From the IMG/VR virus record IMGVR_UViG_3300020084_000109, positions 1 through 23,381 of that record: a stretch of 23,381 bases of DNA. One strand, given 5' to 3'. The notes under the pieces were generated by a model that had not been told where the DNA came from, did no database searches, and saw only the letters and a program-made list of their open reading frames with translations. Below, one piece after another: positions 1 to 5,476 of this stretch. Each line of letters starts with the position of its first letter. Within the stretch, counting starts at the first letter, position 1. The position numbers and the translations under genes are program-made. The DNA is from a virus.

Positions 1-129
1 AGATGTGCAATCAGATTTTGTGCAATTAATGAACCAAATATCATTGTCTATTTTAATGCTGTGAATTTTTCTGAGTATTGGTTTGCCGCCACAGAATGGG
101 CAACATAATAATTCATTCGTCTTTTTCAT
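1..129 (-). CDS. Lar-like restriction alleviation protein (partial)
   Basis: The 43 visible residues begin MKKTNELLCCPFCGGKPIL and continue to a second pair, CTKSDC; the gene runs off the left edge of the window. A CPFCGG knuckle near the N-terminus followed by a second CxxxxC-type pair about 25 residues later is the signature of the small Lar/zinc-ribbon family. Members in phages are usually 55-80 aa and are annotated as relieving type I restriction, although most are untested. The ATG at 129-127 has a good ribosome site (AGAGGTGA, 4 nt upstream). It is the last gene seen of the leftward early block. The family call rests on the first knuckle and size; another zinc-ribbon peptide is possible. 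Confidence 0.6.
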   Translation of the reverse strand, partial: MKKTNELLCCPFCGGKPILRKIHSIKIDNDIWFINCTKSDCTS

Positions 130-157
130 AATTCACCTCTATTATAACGGCAGGTGC

Positions 158-211
158 AGGATGTACCGTGAGTAAATCCCTGCTTGTGACACGCCTTTAT
201 CGCCTCACGGT
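158..211. repeat. Inverted repeat in the leader of the Lar-like gene
   Basis: ACCGTGAG at 158-165 is mirrored by CTCACGGT at 204-211 around a 38-nt loop, in the gap between the 54-aa gene and the Lar-like gene. No open frame with a ribosome site is seen in this gap. A CCGTGAG/CTCACG stem also occurs in the other structured gap near 4425-4446. It may be an mRNA leader structure; no T-tract follows. Confidence 0.4.
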
Positions 212-229
212 TAGGTACCCACCTTGTTG

Positions 230-394
230 TTATAATTGTTCTACGCTACGGATTTTGGATTTAAAATCACCCTGTATAATGGTATGTAATTTGAATGTAG
301 CTCTTTCCTCACTTTCACCATAAATTATTACGTCAAATATTTCAGACGGATGCCTTGATACGATGAAAATAAATTTGAATAGATTCTTTTTCAT
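230..394 (-). CDS. Small hypothetical protein, 54 aa
   Basis: A 54-codon frame, not recognised. The N-terminus (MKKNLFKFIFIVSRHPSEIF) has a short hydrophobic run after basic residues, then a charged region and a C-terminus ending SVEQL. It starts with an ATG that overlaps the stop of the upstream gene (ATGA, 392-394 against the stop at 391-393), which suggests translational coupling. The upstream gene's C-terminal codons supply an AGAGGA-like ribosome site. The hydrophobic stretch is too short and polar to call a membrane segment; a buried beta strand is as likely. Confidence 0.6.
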   Translation of the reverse strand: MKKNLFKFIFIVSRHPSEIFDVIIYGESEERATFKLHTIIQGDFKSKIRSVEQL

Positions 395-609
395 AATTTT
401 TCCTCTTCTTTCGATTGTCTGGTTTTACCTCTCCATGCAATGAAGGCGCAAAGACTCCAATCTTCGACTCCGTATTCAGTTTGTCTGGCTAACACCTCAA
501 GAACTTCCAGACGAACCTTTGCGGATGGAAACCTTATTTGTTTCAAGGCTTTGGATACATCTTCAGGAGTTATATAGGTTCTTCCATGTTTTTCTGTCTG
601 CACATACAA
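391..609 (-). CDS. Small hypothetical protein, about 72 aa
   Basis: The predicted protein is mainly helical and charged (EDVSKALKQIRFPSAKVRLE, then ending KEEEKL) and has no recognised domain. The longest frame uses TTG at 609; GTG at 603 is an alternative. Neither has a clear ribosome site, so the true start is uncertain. The 5' end overlaps the 47-aa zinc-knuckle gene by about 40 nt and the 3' end overlaps the 54-aa gene by 4 nt, so all three probably share one transcript and are translationally coupled. Confidence 0.55.
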   Translation of the reverse strand: MYVQTEKHGRTYITPEDVSKALKQIRFPSAKVRLEVLEVLARQTEYGVEDWSLCAFIAWRGKTRQSKEEEKL

Positions 610-713
610 GGAACCATTCTACATTCCTTGCATGGCAGAATATCTCTAACAACTTCTTCATCCAAATACGCCTCAAAATCTCTGTCTATTGCCTCATCTG
701 CATATTCTCCCAT
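570..713 (-). CDS. Small CxxC/CxC protein, 47 aa
   Basis: A 47-residue protein read directly from the minus strand. The N-terminal half is very acidic (MGEYADEAIDRDFEAYLDEE) and is followed by PCKECRMVPCMC, four cysteines spaced CxxC-x4-CxC that could bind zinc. The ATG at 713 follows AAAGGAGG with a good spacing. An ATG 5 nt upstream is out of frame and stops quickly. Not assigned to a named family. It lies downstream of a 16-bp stem-loop in the same transcript. Confidence 0.6.
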   Translation of the reverse strand: MGEYADEAIDRDFEAYLDEEVVRDILPCKECRMVPCMCRQKNMEEPI

Positions 714-732
714 CTCATCCTCCTTTATTTAA

Positions 733-803
733 GAGTGGATGGTCAATAGTAGCAACGTTGCAGTTGTTCATACTGGCATTATCGCTTTATTGACCATCCA
801 CTC
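733..803. repeat. 16-bp perfect inverted repeat between two early genes
   Basis: GAGTGGATGGTCAATA at 733-748 is mirrored exactly by TATTGACCATCCACTC at 788-803 around a 39-nt loop; the loop holds the palindrome GCAACGTTGC (752-761). It sits between the 59-aa and 47-aa genes, just upstream of the latter's ribosome site. No T-tract follows on either strand, so it is more likely an mRNA structure or protein-binding site than a terminator. One arm overlaps the 789-812 piece of the split duplicate. Confidence 0.7.
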
Positions 804-816
804 ACTTCCCCCGTAA

Positions 817-996
817 CTAAAATCCCACTGCAGTTAATTTTGTATTCCACTCAATACAGTCGCCATCCTCAAACGATAATCGCCCTTGTGGGCATTCATT
901 GGCTATTTGGTCAGCTACCTTGATTAATAAGGTCGCAACGCTATCGAGACTTAAGACCTCTGCTTCAATGGATACTGTAAACTTCATAGCATTCAT
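817..996 (-). CDS. Small hypothetical protein, 59 aa (inserted gene)
   Basis: A 59-codon frame starting MNAMKFTVSIEAEVLSLDSV and ending AVGF. It looks like a compact alpha/beta protein: a beta strand (KFTVSIEAEV), a helix (LDSVATLLIKVADQIAN), then an acidic strand region. No domain is recognised. The ATG at 996 has GGAGGTGA upstream; the internal ATG at codon 4 is a weaker choice. The gene and its ribosome site occupy the segment 813-1008, bounded on both sides by CCCCC. Removing that segment rejoins a sequence duplicated at 1335-1389, so this gene appears to have been inserted into a copy of the small membrane-protein gene. Confidence 0.7.
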   Translation of the reverse strand: MNAMKFTVSIEAEVLSLDSVATLLIKVADQIANECPQGRLSFEDGDCIEWNTKLTAVGF

Positions 997-1002
997 CTCA
1001 TT

Positions 1003-1044
1003 TCACCTCCCCCAAATCACGTAATAGATAGTCCACAATATCAG
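1003..1044 (-). pseudogene. Remnant of duplicated small membrane-protein gene
   Basis: Minus-strand codons here read LILWTIYYVIWGR then a stop, almost identical to the C-terminus (LILWTIYYVIWGK) of the intact 36-aa membrane protein at 1348-1458. Two in-frame stops (TGA TAA) lie just upstream and no start codon serves it, so it is not expressed alone. It now acts as the leader of the 59-aa gene. Its missing 3' tail is found beyond the inserted gene, at 789-812. Confidence 0.7.
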
Positions 1045-1053
1045 ATGATGTTA

Positions 1054-1260
1054 TCACTTAGTTGAAAAGTTGCAATTTGAAACAGTACAATTTTTAACTT
1101 CATATGATCCCGCAAGCATTTCCAAAGCTTTCTTTTTTATATCGTCTCCCCCTGGAGAATTTATGATTTGCAATATTGCCTTTGTTAAATCTGGAAGAAC
1201 CTTTTTTACTTGGTCTACATCTGCTCCAATATGAATCGCAGTCCTTTTATTATTTGGCAT
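1054..1260 (-). CDS. Small hypothetical protein, 68 aa
   Basis: The protein starts MPNNKRTAIHIGADVDQVKK and is predicted to be mainly helical, ending in a short tail with two cysteines (NCTVSNCNFSTK). The start at 1260 is chosen because AAGGAGG sits 8 nt upstream. An upstream in-frame ATG at 1305 would add 15 residues but would bury that ribosome site inside the gene. The repeat of IHIGADVDQVKKVLPDLTKAIL-like helices suggests a small cytoplasmic helical protein; no function can be given. Its stop is in frame with the membrane-protein remnant downstream. Confidence 0.6.
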   Translation of the reverse strand: MPNNKRTAIHIGADVDQVKKVLPDLTKAILQIINSPGGDDIKKKALEMLAGSYEVKNCTVSNCNFSTK

Positions 1261-1334
1261 ATATTTAACCTCCTTAGAATTAGAATTGTGATAACAAGCA
1301 GCCATATTCTATGACATGCGGTAACACGTGAGAC

Positions 1335-1389
1335 ATTGACCGCCCACTTACTTCCCCCAAATCACATAGTATATCGTCCACAATATCAG
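1335..1389. repeat. 55-bp repeat, intact copy (3' end of membrane-protein gene)
   Basis: This stretch covers the last 14 codons and the 3' tail of the 36-aa membrane-protein gene. It matches two separated pieces, 789-812 and 1014-1044, when these are joined at the shared CCCCC: 55 bases against 55 with 7 mismatches counted by eye. It marks a duplication in which the second copy was split by an inserted gene. Confidence 0.75.
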
Positions 1390-1458
1390 AACTACTATCA
1401 GTCCCAAGACTACATCCTTAACCGTTGCTACTTCTTGTAATCCTGTCTCAGCTATCAC
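1348..1458 (-). CDS. Micro membrane protein, 36 aa
   Basis: A 36-residue protein with an N-terminal polar segment (IAETGLQEVATVKD) and one strong transmembrane helix, VVLGLIVVLILWTIYYVIWG, ending in lysine. The GTG start at 1458 overlaps the TGA stop of the Sak4-like ATPase gene (GTGA), a common coupling arrangement, with a GGAG 8-9 nt upstream. Single-span phage micro proteins can be holin-like or inhibit host membrane enzymes, but nothing here tells which. The conserved C-terminus in a duplicated remnant at 1003-1044 supports that it is a real gene. Confidence 0.6.
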   Translation of the reverse strand: MIAETGLQEVATVKDVVLGLIVVLILWTIYYVIWGK

Positions 1459-2216
1459 TTCAACTCCACCCCACAAGTCTTAGCATACCCCACAAAATTC
1501 GCCTCTACCTCTATAGCTATCTTCTCATCATTATAAAGCCTCGACTTCGCATAATACATCCCATCATTCTTCACAAGCCACATAGCTTTCCACTTTCCAT
1601 CCTTTGAGTCCTGTTTCTCCCTTGAGTTATACACCTCATCAAACCAAAGAGGAAACTTATCTTGTAACTGCCCTCTCGCATAAGGTACTCTCCAAAGCTG
1701 ACCAGTTAACTCACTCTTAGTAACATCCTCATGACATATAACCACAAGATGCCTCCCTGTTCCAAGCACCTTCATCAACTCATTCTGCACCAGCATTTTC
1801 TCCTTATTATAATCCGGCAGAGTTATCCCCTCATCCTTCCCTCCTCGTATTTGGTGAGCATTAAGAAACGCTATATGAGCTAAGCATAAATCAGCTATCG
1901 TAGTTAAAGTATCCCACACTAGTACCCTATATTCAGGATGAGCTATAAAATACTCATTCGCCTTCTTCACCTTTTCCCATCCCTCTGGTATAGTTCCTTT
2001 CTCCAGCCTATCAGGAGGAATCTCAATATAATCTATTCCCTCTACTCCCCTATTAACTAATTCCCCTTGATCCGTATCTACCACTAATATCGGCTTAGGC
2101 AACGTCCTTAGAGCCCACGTCTTTCGAGTCCCCGTAGGCCCATAAATACACGCCTTAAACTGATACCCTTTCTCCAAATTAATCTCGCTCGTCTTTTTTA
2201 TCTCTATCTCTCCCAT
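1455..2216 (-). CDS. Sak4-like P-loop ATPase (phage recombination)
   Basis: A 253-aa RecA-like NTPase of the AAA_24/Sak4 type. Walker A is GPTGTRKT (residues 26-33) and Walker B is RVLVWDT near residue 100, followed by a region rich in conserved-looking polar residues (LVVICHEDVTKSE) that matches the sensor/third strand of the family. Phage Sak4 proteins work with a single-strand annealing or SSB partner in homologous recombination and replication. The usual glycine before the P-loop lysine is arginine here. Length fits the family (about 220-280 aa). It lies one small gene away from a Cas4-like nuclease, a frequent pairing. The start at 2216 overlaps the preceding gene by 38 nt. Confidence 0.75.
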   Translation of the reverse strand: MGEIEIKKTSEINLEKGYQFKACIYGPTGTRKTWALRTLPKPILVVDTDQGELVNRGVEGIDYIEIPPDRLEKGTIPEGWEKVKKANEYFIAHPEYRVLVWDTLTTIADLCLAHIAFLNAHQIRGGKDEGITLPDYNKEKMLVQNELMKVLGTGRHLVVICHEDVTKSELTGQLWRVPYARGQLQDKFPLWFDEVYNSREKQDSKDGKWKAMWLVKNDGMYYAKSRLYNDEKIAIEVEANFVGYAKTCGVELK

Positions 2217-2364
2217 CCAAGTTCTCCTCTCTTTTATTTAACTTACTCGCATAAAGATCAAACAGCACTCCATTCAGCGCATTAATAATATCCTTAATCC
2301 CCACACTCTCCCCATATTGCATTATGTACTTAACCAAACAATTTCTCATCTCATGATAGTGCAT
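2179..2364 (-). CDS. Small hypothetical protein, 61 aa
   Basis: A helical N-terminal part (MHYHEMRNCLVKYIMQYGES, then IKDIINALNGVLFDLYASKL) is followed by a highly charged C-terminal tail of Asp, Arg and Lys. The ATG at 2364 follows AAGGAGGG. The last 38 nt overlap the start of the ATPase gene, and the charged tail may exist because this stretch also carries the ATPase ribosome site. No domain is recognised; the hydrophobic phases look like a small helical bundle. Confidence 0.6.
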   Translation of the reverse strand: MHYHEMRNCLVKYIMQYGESVGIKDIINALNGVLFDLYASKLNKREENLDGRDRDKKDERD

Positions 2365-2376
2365 AAGCTACCCTCC

Positions 2377-2793
2377 TTATTTCTTCATACATACCCAATA
2401 ACTAGATGTAGACTCCTTGAGAACTGGAATACATCCTTCTATTGGCTCTGAGGGAGACACCTTAATCATTATATTTCTATAATAACTCTTAAAATAAAAC
2501 TCTAACTTACTCGAAAATCCTTCCATCTCTTTGGTAAAGTTTTCCAGTTCTGTACCAAGCTTAGTAAGCAAAATACCTATAAATGCCCTTGCCTCATCAA
2601 CCGAGTTGAAACTGATCTCAAACGAGCTGCTGTTAGTATATATCGCTGGTCTGTCATCTCCAAAGGTCTCATCAATAACCTTTGCAATCTCTACCCTCGT
2701 ATGAAGATCTCTCCTCAAATTCATAATCTGTTCTTCTCTCCACTTTATAGTATCTTCAAAATCTTTTTCAACAGTCTCCACTAATGTTTCCAT
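2377..2793 (-). CDS. Hypothetical protein, 138 aa
   Basis: The start is set at the ATG at 2793, which follows AAAAAGGAGGG; the open frame continues further upstream, but that part overlaps the nuclease gene out of frame and lacks a ribosome site. The N-terminal 45 residues are a charged helix (METLVETVEKDFEDTIKWRE onward). The rest looks alpha/beta (AIYTNSSSFEISFNSVDEAR), with a C-terminal strand pair ending YWVCMKK. No known family is recognised. It sits between the Cas4-like nuclease and the Sak4-like ATPase, so a role in DNA metabolism is plausible by position only. Confidence 0.65.
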   Translation of the reverse strand: METLVETVEKDFEDTIKWREEQIMNLRRDLHTRVEIAKVIDETFGDDRPAIYTNSSSFEISFNSVDEARAFIGILLTKLGTELENFTKEMEGFSSKLEFYFKSYYRNIMIKVSPSEPIEGCIPVLKESTSSYWVCMKK

Positions 2794-2815
2794 ACCATTT
2801 CCCTCCTTTTTTATT

Positions 2816-3649
2816 TTATTCCTCCCAACTCTTCCACTTATCCTTCTTATAAAACGTAGCTGCCATACTCTCGAAAGTCTCCTCATTCGACTTACAAAGT
2901 GGCAAATACTCACACCCATGAAAACTTGGACAACTGTGAGTCCTCTTAGCCCAATATCCCTCTCTCTCACTCTCCAATATCCTCCTAGCCGTTTTTAAAA
3001 CTCCTTTTTTAAACTCCTCAAAGTCCTCTTCATTAAACTTAACATTATCCCTCACCAACTCCACTCTCTCCCCTCCTACCTCAACTTTCTTCCTCACCTT
3101 AGTCCCTATAAGGTCTAAAAAAAATGTAGGATTAACTCCCATGAGTTCTTTAACCCCTAGAGCATATCCTACAAATTGATTATTGGGCTTAACTATCGTA
3201 AACTGACTTCCCACATACTTACTCGTCTTCCAATCTACCAAGCATATCTCCGAGTCCCACTCCCCAATCCTATCAATTCTCATCTTATAAACTACCTCTA
3301 ACTCCCCCTCTGAAATAACCACAGAGTGTCCTATCTCTAACTTCAACGTCTTAATATAATCCTCCCTCCAACGCTTGAAGTACTCATCTAAAATAATTAT
3401 CCCATTCCCAGGACTCCTCTCGTCATCCTTCTCATCAAACCATTTGGCATACTCCTCAGCAAAAGCCCTCAAACATTCATCTCTTGATTTCCCTAAATAA
3501 AACGCCTCCACCCCTTTATGTATCGCTATCCCAAAATAAGGAGCCATACTCTGGGGCTCAAGAGGAACCAAATCCAAAACGTGCCTTAAGTAGTACTTCC
3601 TCTCACACGAATCGAAGCATACTCTACTCGTGTTATCTAACTCCAACAT
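2816..3649 (-). CDS. Cas4/RecB-like PD-(D/E)XK nuclease with Fe-S cysteines
   Basis: A 277-aa protein with the ordered motifs of the PDDEXK_1/Cas4-RecB nuclease family: His44 in FGIAIHKGVEAF, Asp126 in MRIDRIGEW, Asp139-x-Lys141 in LVDWKTSK, and Gln158 in NNQFVGYALG. Cys15 (SCERKYYLRH) together with Cys240, Cys246 and Cys252 (CPSFHGCEYLPLC) match the four cysteines that hold the 4Fe-4S cluster in Cas4 and AddB-type nucleases. The family cuts DNA, usually as an exonuclease preparing single-stranded ends. The adjacent Sak4-like ATPase supports a recombination or replication role. There is no Cas1 or CRISPR array nearby, so an adaptation role is not indicated. The ATG at 3649 starts 2 nt after the ribbon-helix-helix gene. 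Confidence 0.85.
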   Translation of the reverse strand: MLELDNTSRVCFDSCERKYYLRHVLDLVPLEPQSMAPYFGIAIHKGVEAFYLGKSRDECLRAFAEEYAKWFDEKDDERSPGNGIIILDEYFKRWREDYIKTLKLEIGHSVVISEGELEVVYKMRIDRIGEWDSEICLVDWKTSKYVGSQFTIVKPNNQFVGYALGVKELMGVNPTFFLDLIGTKVRKKVEVGGERVELVRDNVKFNEEDFEEFKKGVLKTARRILESEREGYWAKRTHSCPSFHGCEYLPLCKSNEETFESMAATFYKKDKWKSWEE

Positions 3650-3651
3650 AC

Positions 3652-3834
3652 TTATATTCCCTCCTCTCTCAACACTCTAGCATCTTCCTTTTCCCCCTGA
3701 GTTTCCAACTTCTTCCCATAATACTTAATCGCCTGCGAGATCAAAAAAGTCATATCTCCTCTATGAAGACAAAACTTCTTCAACCTTTGCAGATCCTCTT
3801 CCTCCACCTTAATATGTATATCACGACTAGCCAT
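3652..3834 (-). CDS. Ribbon-helix-helix-type small protein
   Basis: A 60-aa protein beginning MASRDIHIKVEEEDLQRLKK. A short strand (DIHIKV) followed by two helices (EEDLQRLKKFCLHRG; MTFLISQAIKYYGKKLE) is the Arc/CopG/MetJ ribbon-helix-helix layout. Such proteins usually dimerise and bind operator DNA. A role as a regulator of the early operon is therefore likely but not shown. The C-terminal 15 residues are charged. The ATG follows GGAGGTGATAAGTTAA, and the stop of the upstream zinc-ribbon gene abuts it directly (TAAATG). Confidence 0.6.
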   Translation of the reverse strand: MASRDIHIKVEEEDLQRLKKFCLHRGDMTFLISQAIKYYGKKLETQGEKEDARVLREEGI

Positions 3835-3993
3835 TTAACTTATCACCTCCTTTCTTTCTTCTTCCTCCTTTAAAGGCACCCCACACCTAGACACCTTCGG
3901 CCTATATCCACACCTAGAACAAACTATCTTCCCCTTCTTCCAATCTTCCCAAAGTTTCCAAACCTTATTACATTTAGAACAAGCAAATTGCAA
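3835..3993 (-). CDS. Zinc-ribbon peptide, 52 aa
   Basis: The protein, starting from TTG, reads MQFACSKCNKVWKLWEDWKK, then KIVCSRCGYRP and a charged tail. Two CxxC knuckles (Cys5/Cys8 and Cys25/Cys28) 17 residues apart form a classic zinc ribbon. The TTG start is chosen because GGAGGT lies 9 nt upstream and no ATG is available before the first knuckle. Its stop is directly followed by the ribbon-helix-helix start, whose ribosome site lies in this gene's last codons. DNA or RNA binding is possible; the partner is unknown. Confidence 0.65.
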   Translation of the reverse strand: MQFACSKCNKVWKLWEDWKKGKIVCSRCGYRPKVSRCGVPLKEEEERKEVIS

Positions 3994-4026
3994 CTTTATA
4001 TTACCTCCACAAATGGACTCAGAATA

Positions 4027-4161
4027 TCAATTTGATCTCCTGACTCCACAATTATCCACATAATTCACTTTAATCACAGCCATAAGTATGATTCCTATTA
4101 TGCCTCCAACTAAGAATCCTAATACTCCTCCAACAATAAGTCCTAATTCAAACTCGCTCAT
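4027..4161 (-). CDS. Micro membrane protein, glycine-zipper type, 44 aa
   Basis: A 44-residue protein with one long hydrophobic helix (ELGLIVGGVLGFLVGGIIGI) that has GG pairs spaced like a glycine zipper, followed by a short polar tail with one cysteine. It has an excellent ribosome site: AAAGGAGGTTCT before the ATG at 4161, formed partly by the end of the upstream gene. Glycine-zipper spans pack tightly and often oligomerise. Function unknown; an early inhibitor or pore-forming role is conjecture. Confidence 0.65.
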   Translation of the reverse strand: MSEFELGLIVGGVLGFLVGGIIGIILMAVIKVNYVDNCGVRRSN

Positions 4162-4171
4162 AGAACCTCCT

Positions 4172-4363
4172 TTAACGAAGACATTTAAAACAAATTGGCT
4201 TACCTGGTGTCACTTTGACATACTTAACAACTATCTTCCCTTTTTTGTTTAAATCGAAATAAAACGGATGCTTTTTCCACTCCCTATATAAATTAGGGCA
4301 TCCTCGCAATATACATTCCAAGTTAAACGGAGTTTCAACGACACCTGTTTCTCCACTTGCCAT
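4172..4363 (-). CDS. Small cysteine-pair protein, 63 aa
   Basis: Cysteines occur as ECILRGC (17/22) and CFKC (58/61), so a single zinc site formed by widely spaced pairs is plausible. Between them is a basic, aromatic segment (NLYREWKKHPFYFDLNKKGK). The ATG at 4363 follows AAAGGAGGTCTT. The gene lies downstream of the structured gap at about 4378-4487. No family is recognised. Confidence 0.6.
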   Translation of the reverse strand: MASGETGVVETPFNLECILRGCPNLYREWKKHPFYFDLNKKGKIVVKYVKVTPGKPICFKCLR

Positions 4364-4377
4364 AAGACCTCCTTTAG

Positions 4378-4487
4378 TGCCGTTTTTATCTGGAACGGCA
4401 AAACCCTGCCATTATTAGTTTAAACGTGAGAACGGCTAAACTCACGGCTCTTTAGGTGGGGCATGATGACGTAACGGATACATCATG
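4378..4487. other. Cluster of three hairpins in a non-coding gap
   Basis: Three perfect inverted repeats follow each other: TGCCGTT/AACGGCA (4378-4384, 4394-4400, 9-nt loop), CGTGAG/CTCACG (4425-4430, 4441-4446, 10-nt loop) and CATGATG/CATCATG (4462-4468, 4481-4487, 12-nt loop). No open frame with a ribosome site covers them. The words ACGGC and CGTGAG recur, and a CCGTGAG stem is also found at 158-211. The stretch may be a structured leader of the gene at 4172-4363 or a small RNA; no match to a named riboswitch was recognised. Confidence 0.45.
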
Positions 4488-4507
4488 ACGTGCTTAAAGA
4501 CTCGGCA

Positions 4508-4594
4508 TCACCAAGGCATTGGCTTGCCATTAAAAGTGATGATTGCTGGGTACTGGGTCATTCCCCTGTCTTTCCGTTCCTTTTCGTGCCACAT
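4508..4594 (-). CDS. Possible micro-ORF, 28 aa
   Basis: The frame reads MWHEKERKDRGMTQYPAIIT and ends FNGKPMPW. The C-terminal half looks protein-like, but the ribosome site is weak (GGTGG about 10 nt upstream) and an in-frame GTG would add five residues. It lies between the 21-aa micro-ORF and the structured gap. It may be real or a decayed gene end; low certainty. Confidence 0.3.
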   Translation of the reverse strand: MWHEKERKDRGMTQYPAIITFNGKPMPW

Positions 4595-4653
4595 ACTACA
4601 GCCACCCACCGTTTCCTAAATCTCTAAACCCAATTCATTGGCAATCCCCCCAG

Positions 4654-4719
4654 TCAATAGCTATCTTCCTTTTGTGCCACAGCCAAATAAGTAAACAACT
4701 CCTTGATCTCTTCTTTCAT
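4654..4719 (-). CDS. Possible micro-ORF, 21 aa
   Basis: MKEEIKELFTYLAVAQKEDS plus tyrosine: one amphipathic helix. Its ATG overlaps the upstream stop (ATGA at 4716-4719) and AGGAGGAAGGT lies directly upstream, an excellent signal for translation. It could be a functional micropeptide or only a coupled leader; no function can be suggested. Confidence 0.45.
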   Translation of the reverse strand: MKEEIKELFTYLAVAQKEDSY

Positions 4720-5084
4720 ACCTTCCTCCTCTCCCTCAACATCCTAACCAACGCCTCTTGATCCTCCTGTGTTAAATCTTTGAGCAACGAACTCACATTA
4801 TCTCTCCTCCTCACCACTTTCTCTTTCTCTGACGGCAACGTAGCCCTCATAGCTCTTTCTCTTTTAACTTCCTCTTTCAACTCCTCCTTAGACATCCTCT
4901 TAAACATCTCTCCCCAAAATTCCTTATCTGCACTCTTAACCAAAAATACCTCTAACTCCCTAAAACTCATAGGAATACTTTCCCTAGACTTAATATAAGC
5001 ACAATTAACAAACTCCTTCCCAACTGAAATAACACTAGCCAAATACCCTCTTGGAGTCCTAACTATATCATCCTCTTTTAACAT
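4716..5084 (-). CDS. Hypothetical protein with SH3-like start and helical tail, 122 aa
   Basis: The N-terminal 50 residues are beta-rich (IVRTPRGYLASVISVGKEFV), a pattern of small SH3/KOW-like barrels. The rest is a long, highly charged helical region (EELKEEVKRERAMRATLPSE onward) that could form a coiled coil. No known family is recognised. The start codon at 5084 follows the 55-aa gene by 2 nt. The terminal MLRERRKV codons carry the ribosome site of the next micro-ORF. Confidence 0.6.
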   Translation of the reverse strand: MLKEDDIVRTPRGYLASVISVGKEFVNCAYIKSRESIPMSFRELEVFLVKSADKEFWGEMFKRMSKEELKEEVKRERAMRATLPSEKEKVVRRRDNVSSLLKDLTQEDQEALVRMLRERRKV

Positions 5085-5086
5085 AC

Positions 5087-5254
5087 CTAATCTGTTTTGT
5101 CCTCCTTTTCAAGAAACAAATAATCTCTAACAACTTCATAAATTTTACCTTTGCTTGTAATAAAAGGTTGTTTACTTACAAAACTTAACTTAAGTGTTTC
5201 TTCTACCCAATCATCATCTCCATCATAAATAAGTATCCTTTTTACTATAGCCAT
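5087..5254 (-). CDS. Small hypothetical protein, 55 aa
   Basis: The start is placed at the ATG at 5254, which follows GGAGGCTAAA; the open frame extends 8 codons further but that part overlaps the small membrane-protein gene. It starts MAIVKRILIYDGDDDWVEET, with a strand, an acidic turn, a helix, and then a beta pair (GKIYEVVRDYLFL) and charged end. It looks like a compact alpha/beta protein. No function assigned. Confidence 0.6.
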   Translation of the reverse strand: MAIVKRILIYDGDDDWVEETLKLSFVSKQPFITSKGKIYEVVRDYLFLEKEDKTD

Positions 5255-5255
5255 T

Positions 5256-5342
5256 TTAGCCTCCAATAGTCTTAACAATCATGTAAATAATAACTACCCA
5301 AACTACCACAACCAACATTATCCAGATAAACTCCTTATTCAT
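5256..5342 (-). CDS. Micro membrane protein, 28 aa
   Basis: The frame reads MNKEFIWIMLVVVVWVVIIY and continues MIVKTIGG. It is essentially one transmembrane helix with a short charged N-terminus, and is the third single-span micro protein in the early block. The ATG at 5342 overlaps the stop of the upstream gene, and its own last codons (GGAGGC) form the ribosome site of the next gene. Function unknown. Confidence 0.55.
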   Translation of the reverse strand: MNKEFIWIMLVVVVWVVIIYMIVKTIGG

Positions 5343-5475
5343 CTTTCTCTTCCTCACTTTTCTCATAATACTTCTTTATCTCTAACTTCCTAGGAAACCT
5401 AGCCTCCTCAGCTTTTAACTTCTCATCAAACACAAAAGGTAACCCCTTCACTACCCATCCTTCTATTATCTCCAC
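5335..5475 (-). CDS. Small hypothetical protein, about 46 aa
   Basis: The preferred start is GTG at 5475, one base after the upstream stop and behind AGGAGGAGGAAG. A longer frame to 5517 exists, but it overlaps the upstream gene by 41 nt. The product begins MEIIEGWVVKGLPFVFDEKL and ends in a strongly charged helix (KKYYEKSEEEKDE). No family is recognised. The stop overlaps the start of the 28-aa membrane protein. Confidence 0.5.
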   Translation of the reverse strand: MEIIEGWVVKGLPFVFDEKLKAEEARFPRKLEIKKYYEKSEEEKDE

Positions 5476-5476
5476 C

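Noticed and set aside
2794-2970. N-terminal extension of the 138-aa protein
   Set aside because: It overlaps the nuclease gene out of frame, is Arg-rich shadow sequence, and a strong ribosome site precedes the internal ATG at 2793.
3484-3873. 129-codon plus-strand frame opposite the Cas4-like nuclease
   Set aside because: It is antisense to well-supported genes, has Ser/Leu/Pro-rich low-complexity composition and no ribosome site.
4378-4487. Known riboswitch (c-di-GMP, cobalamin, preQ1)
   Set aside because: Conserved core sequences of these classes are not present; only generic hairpins are seen.
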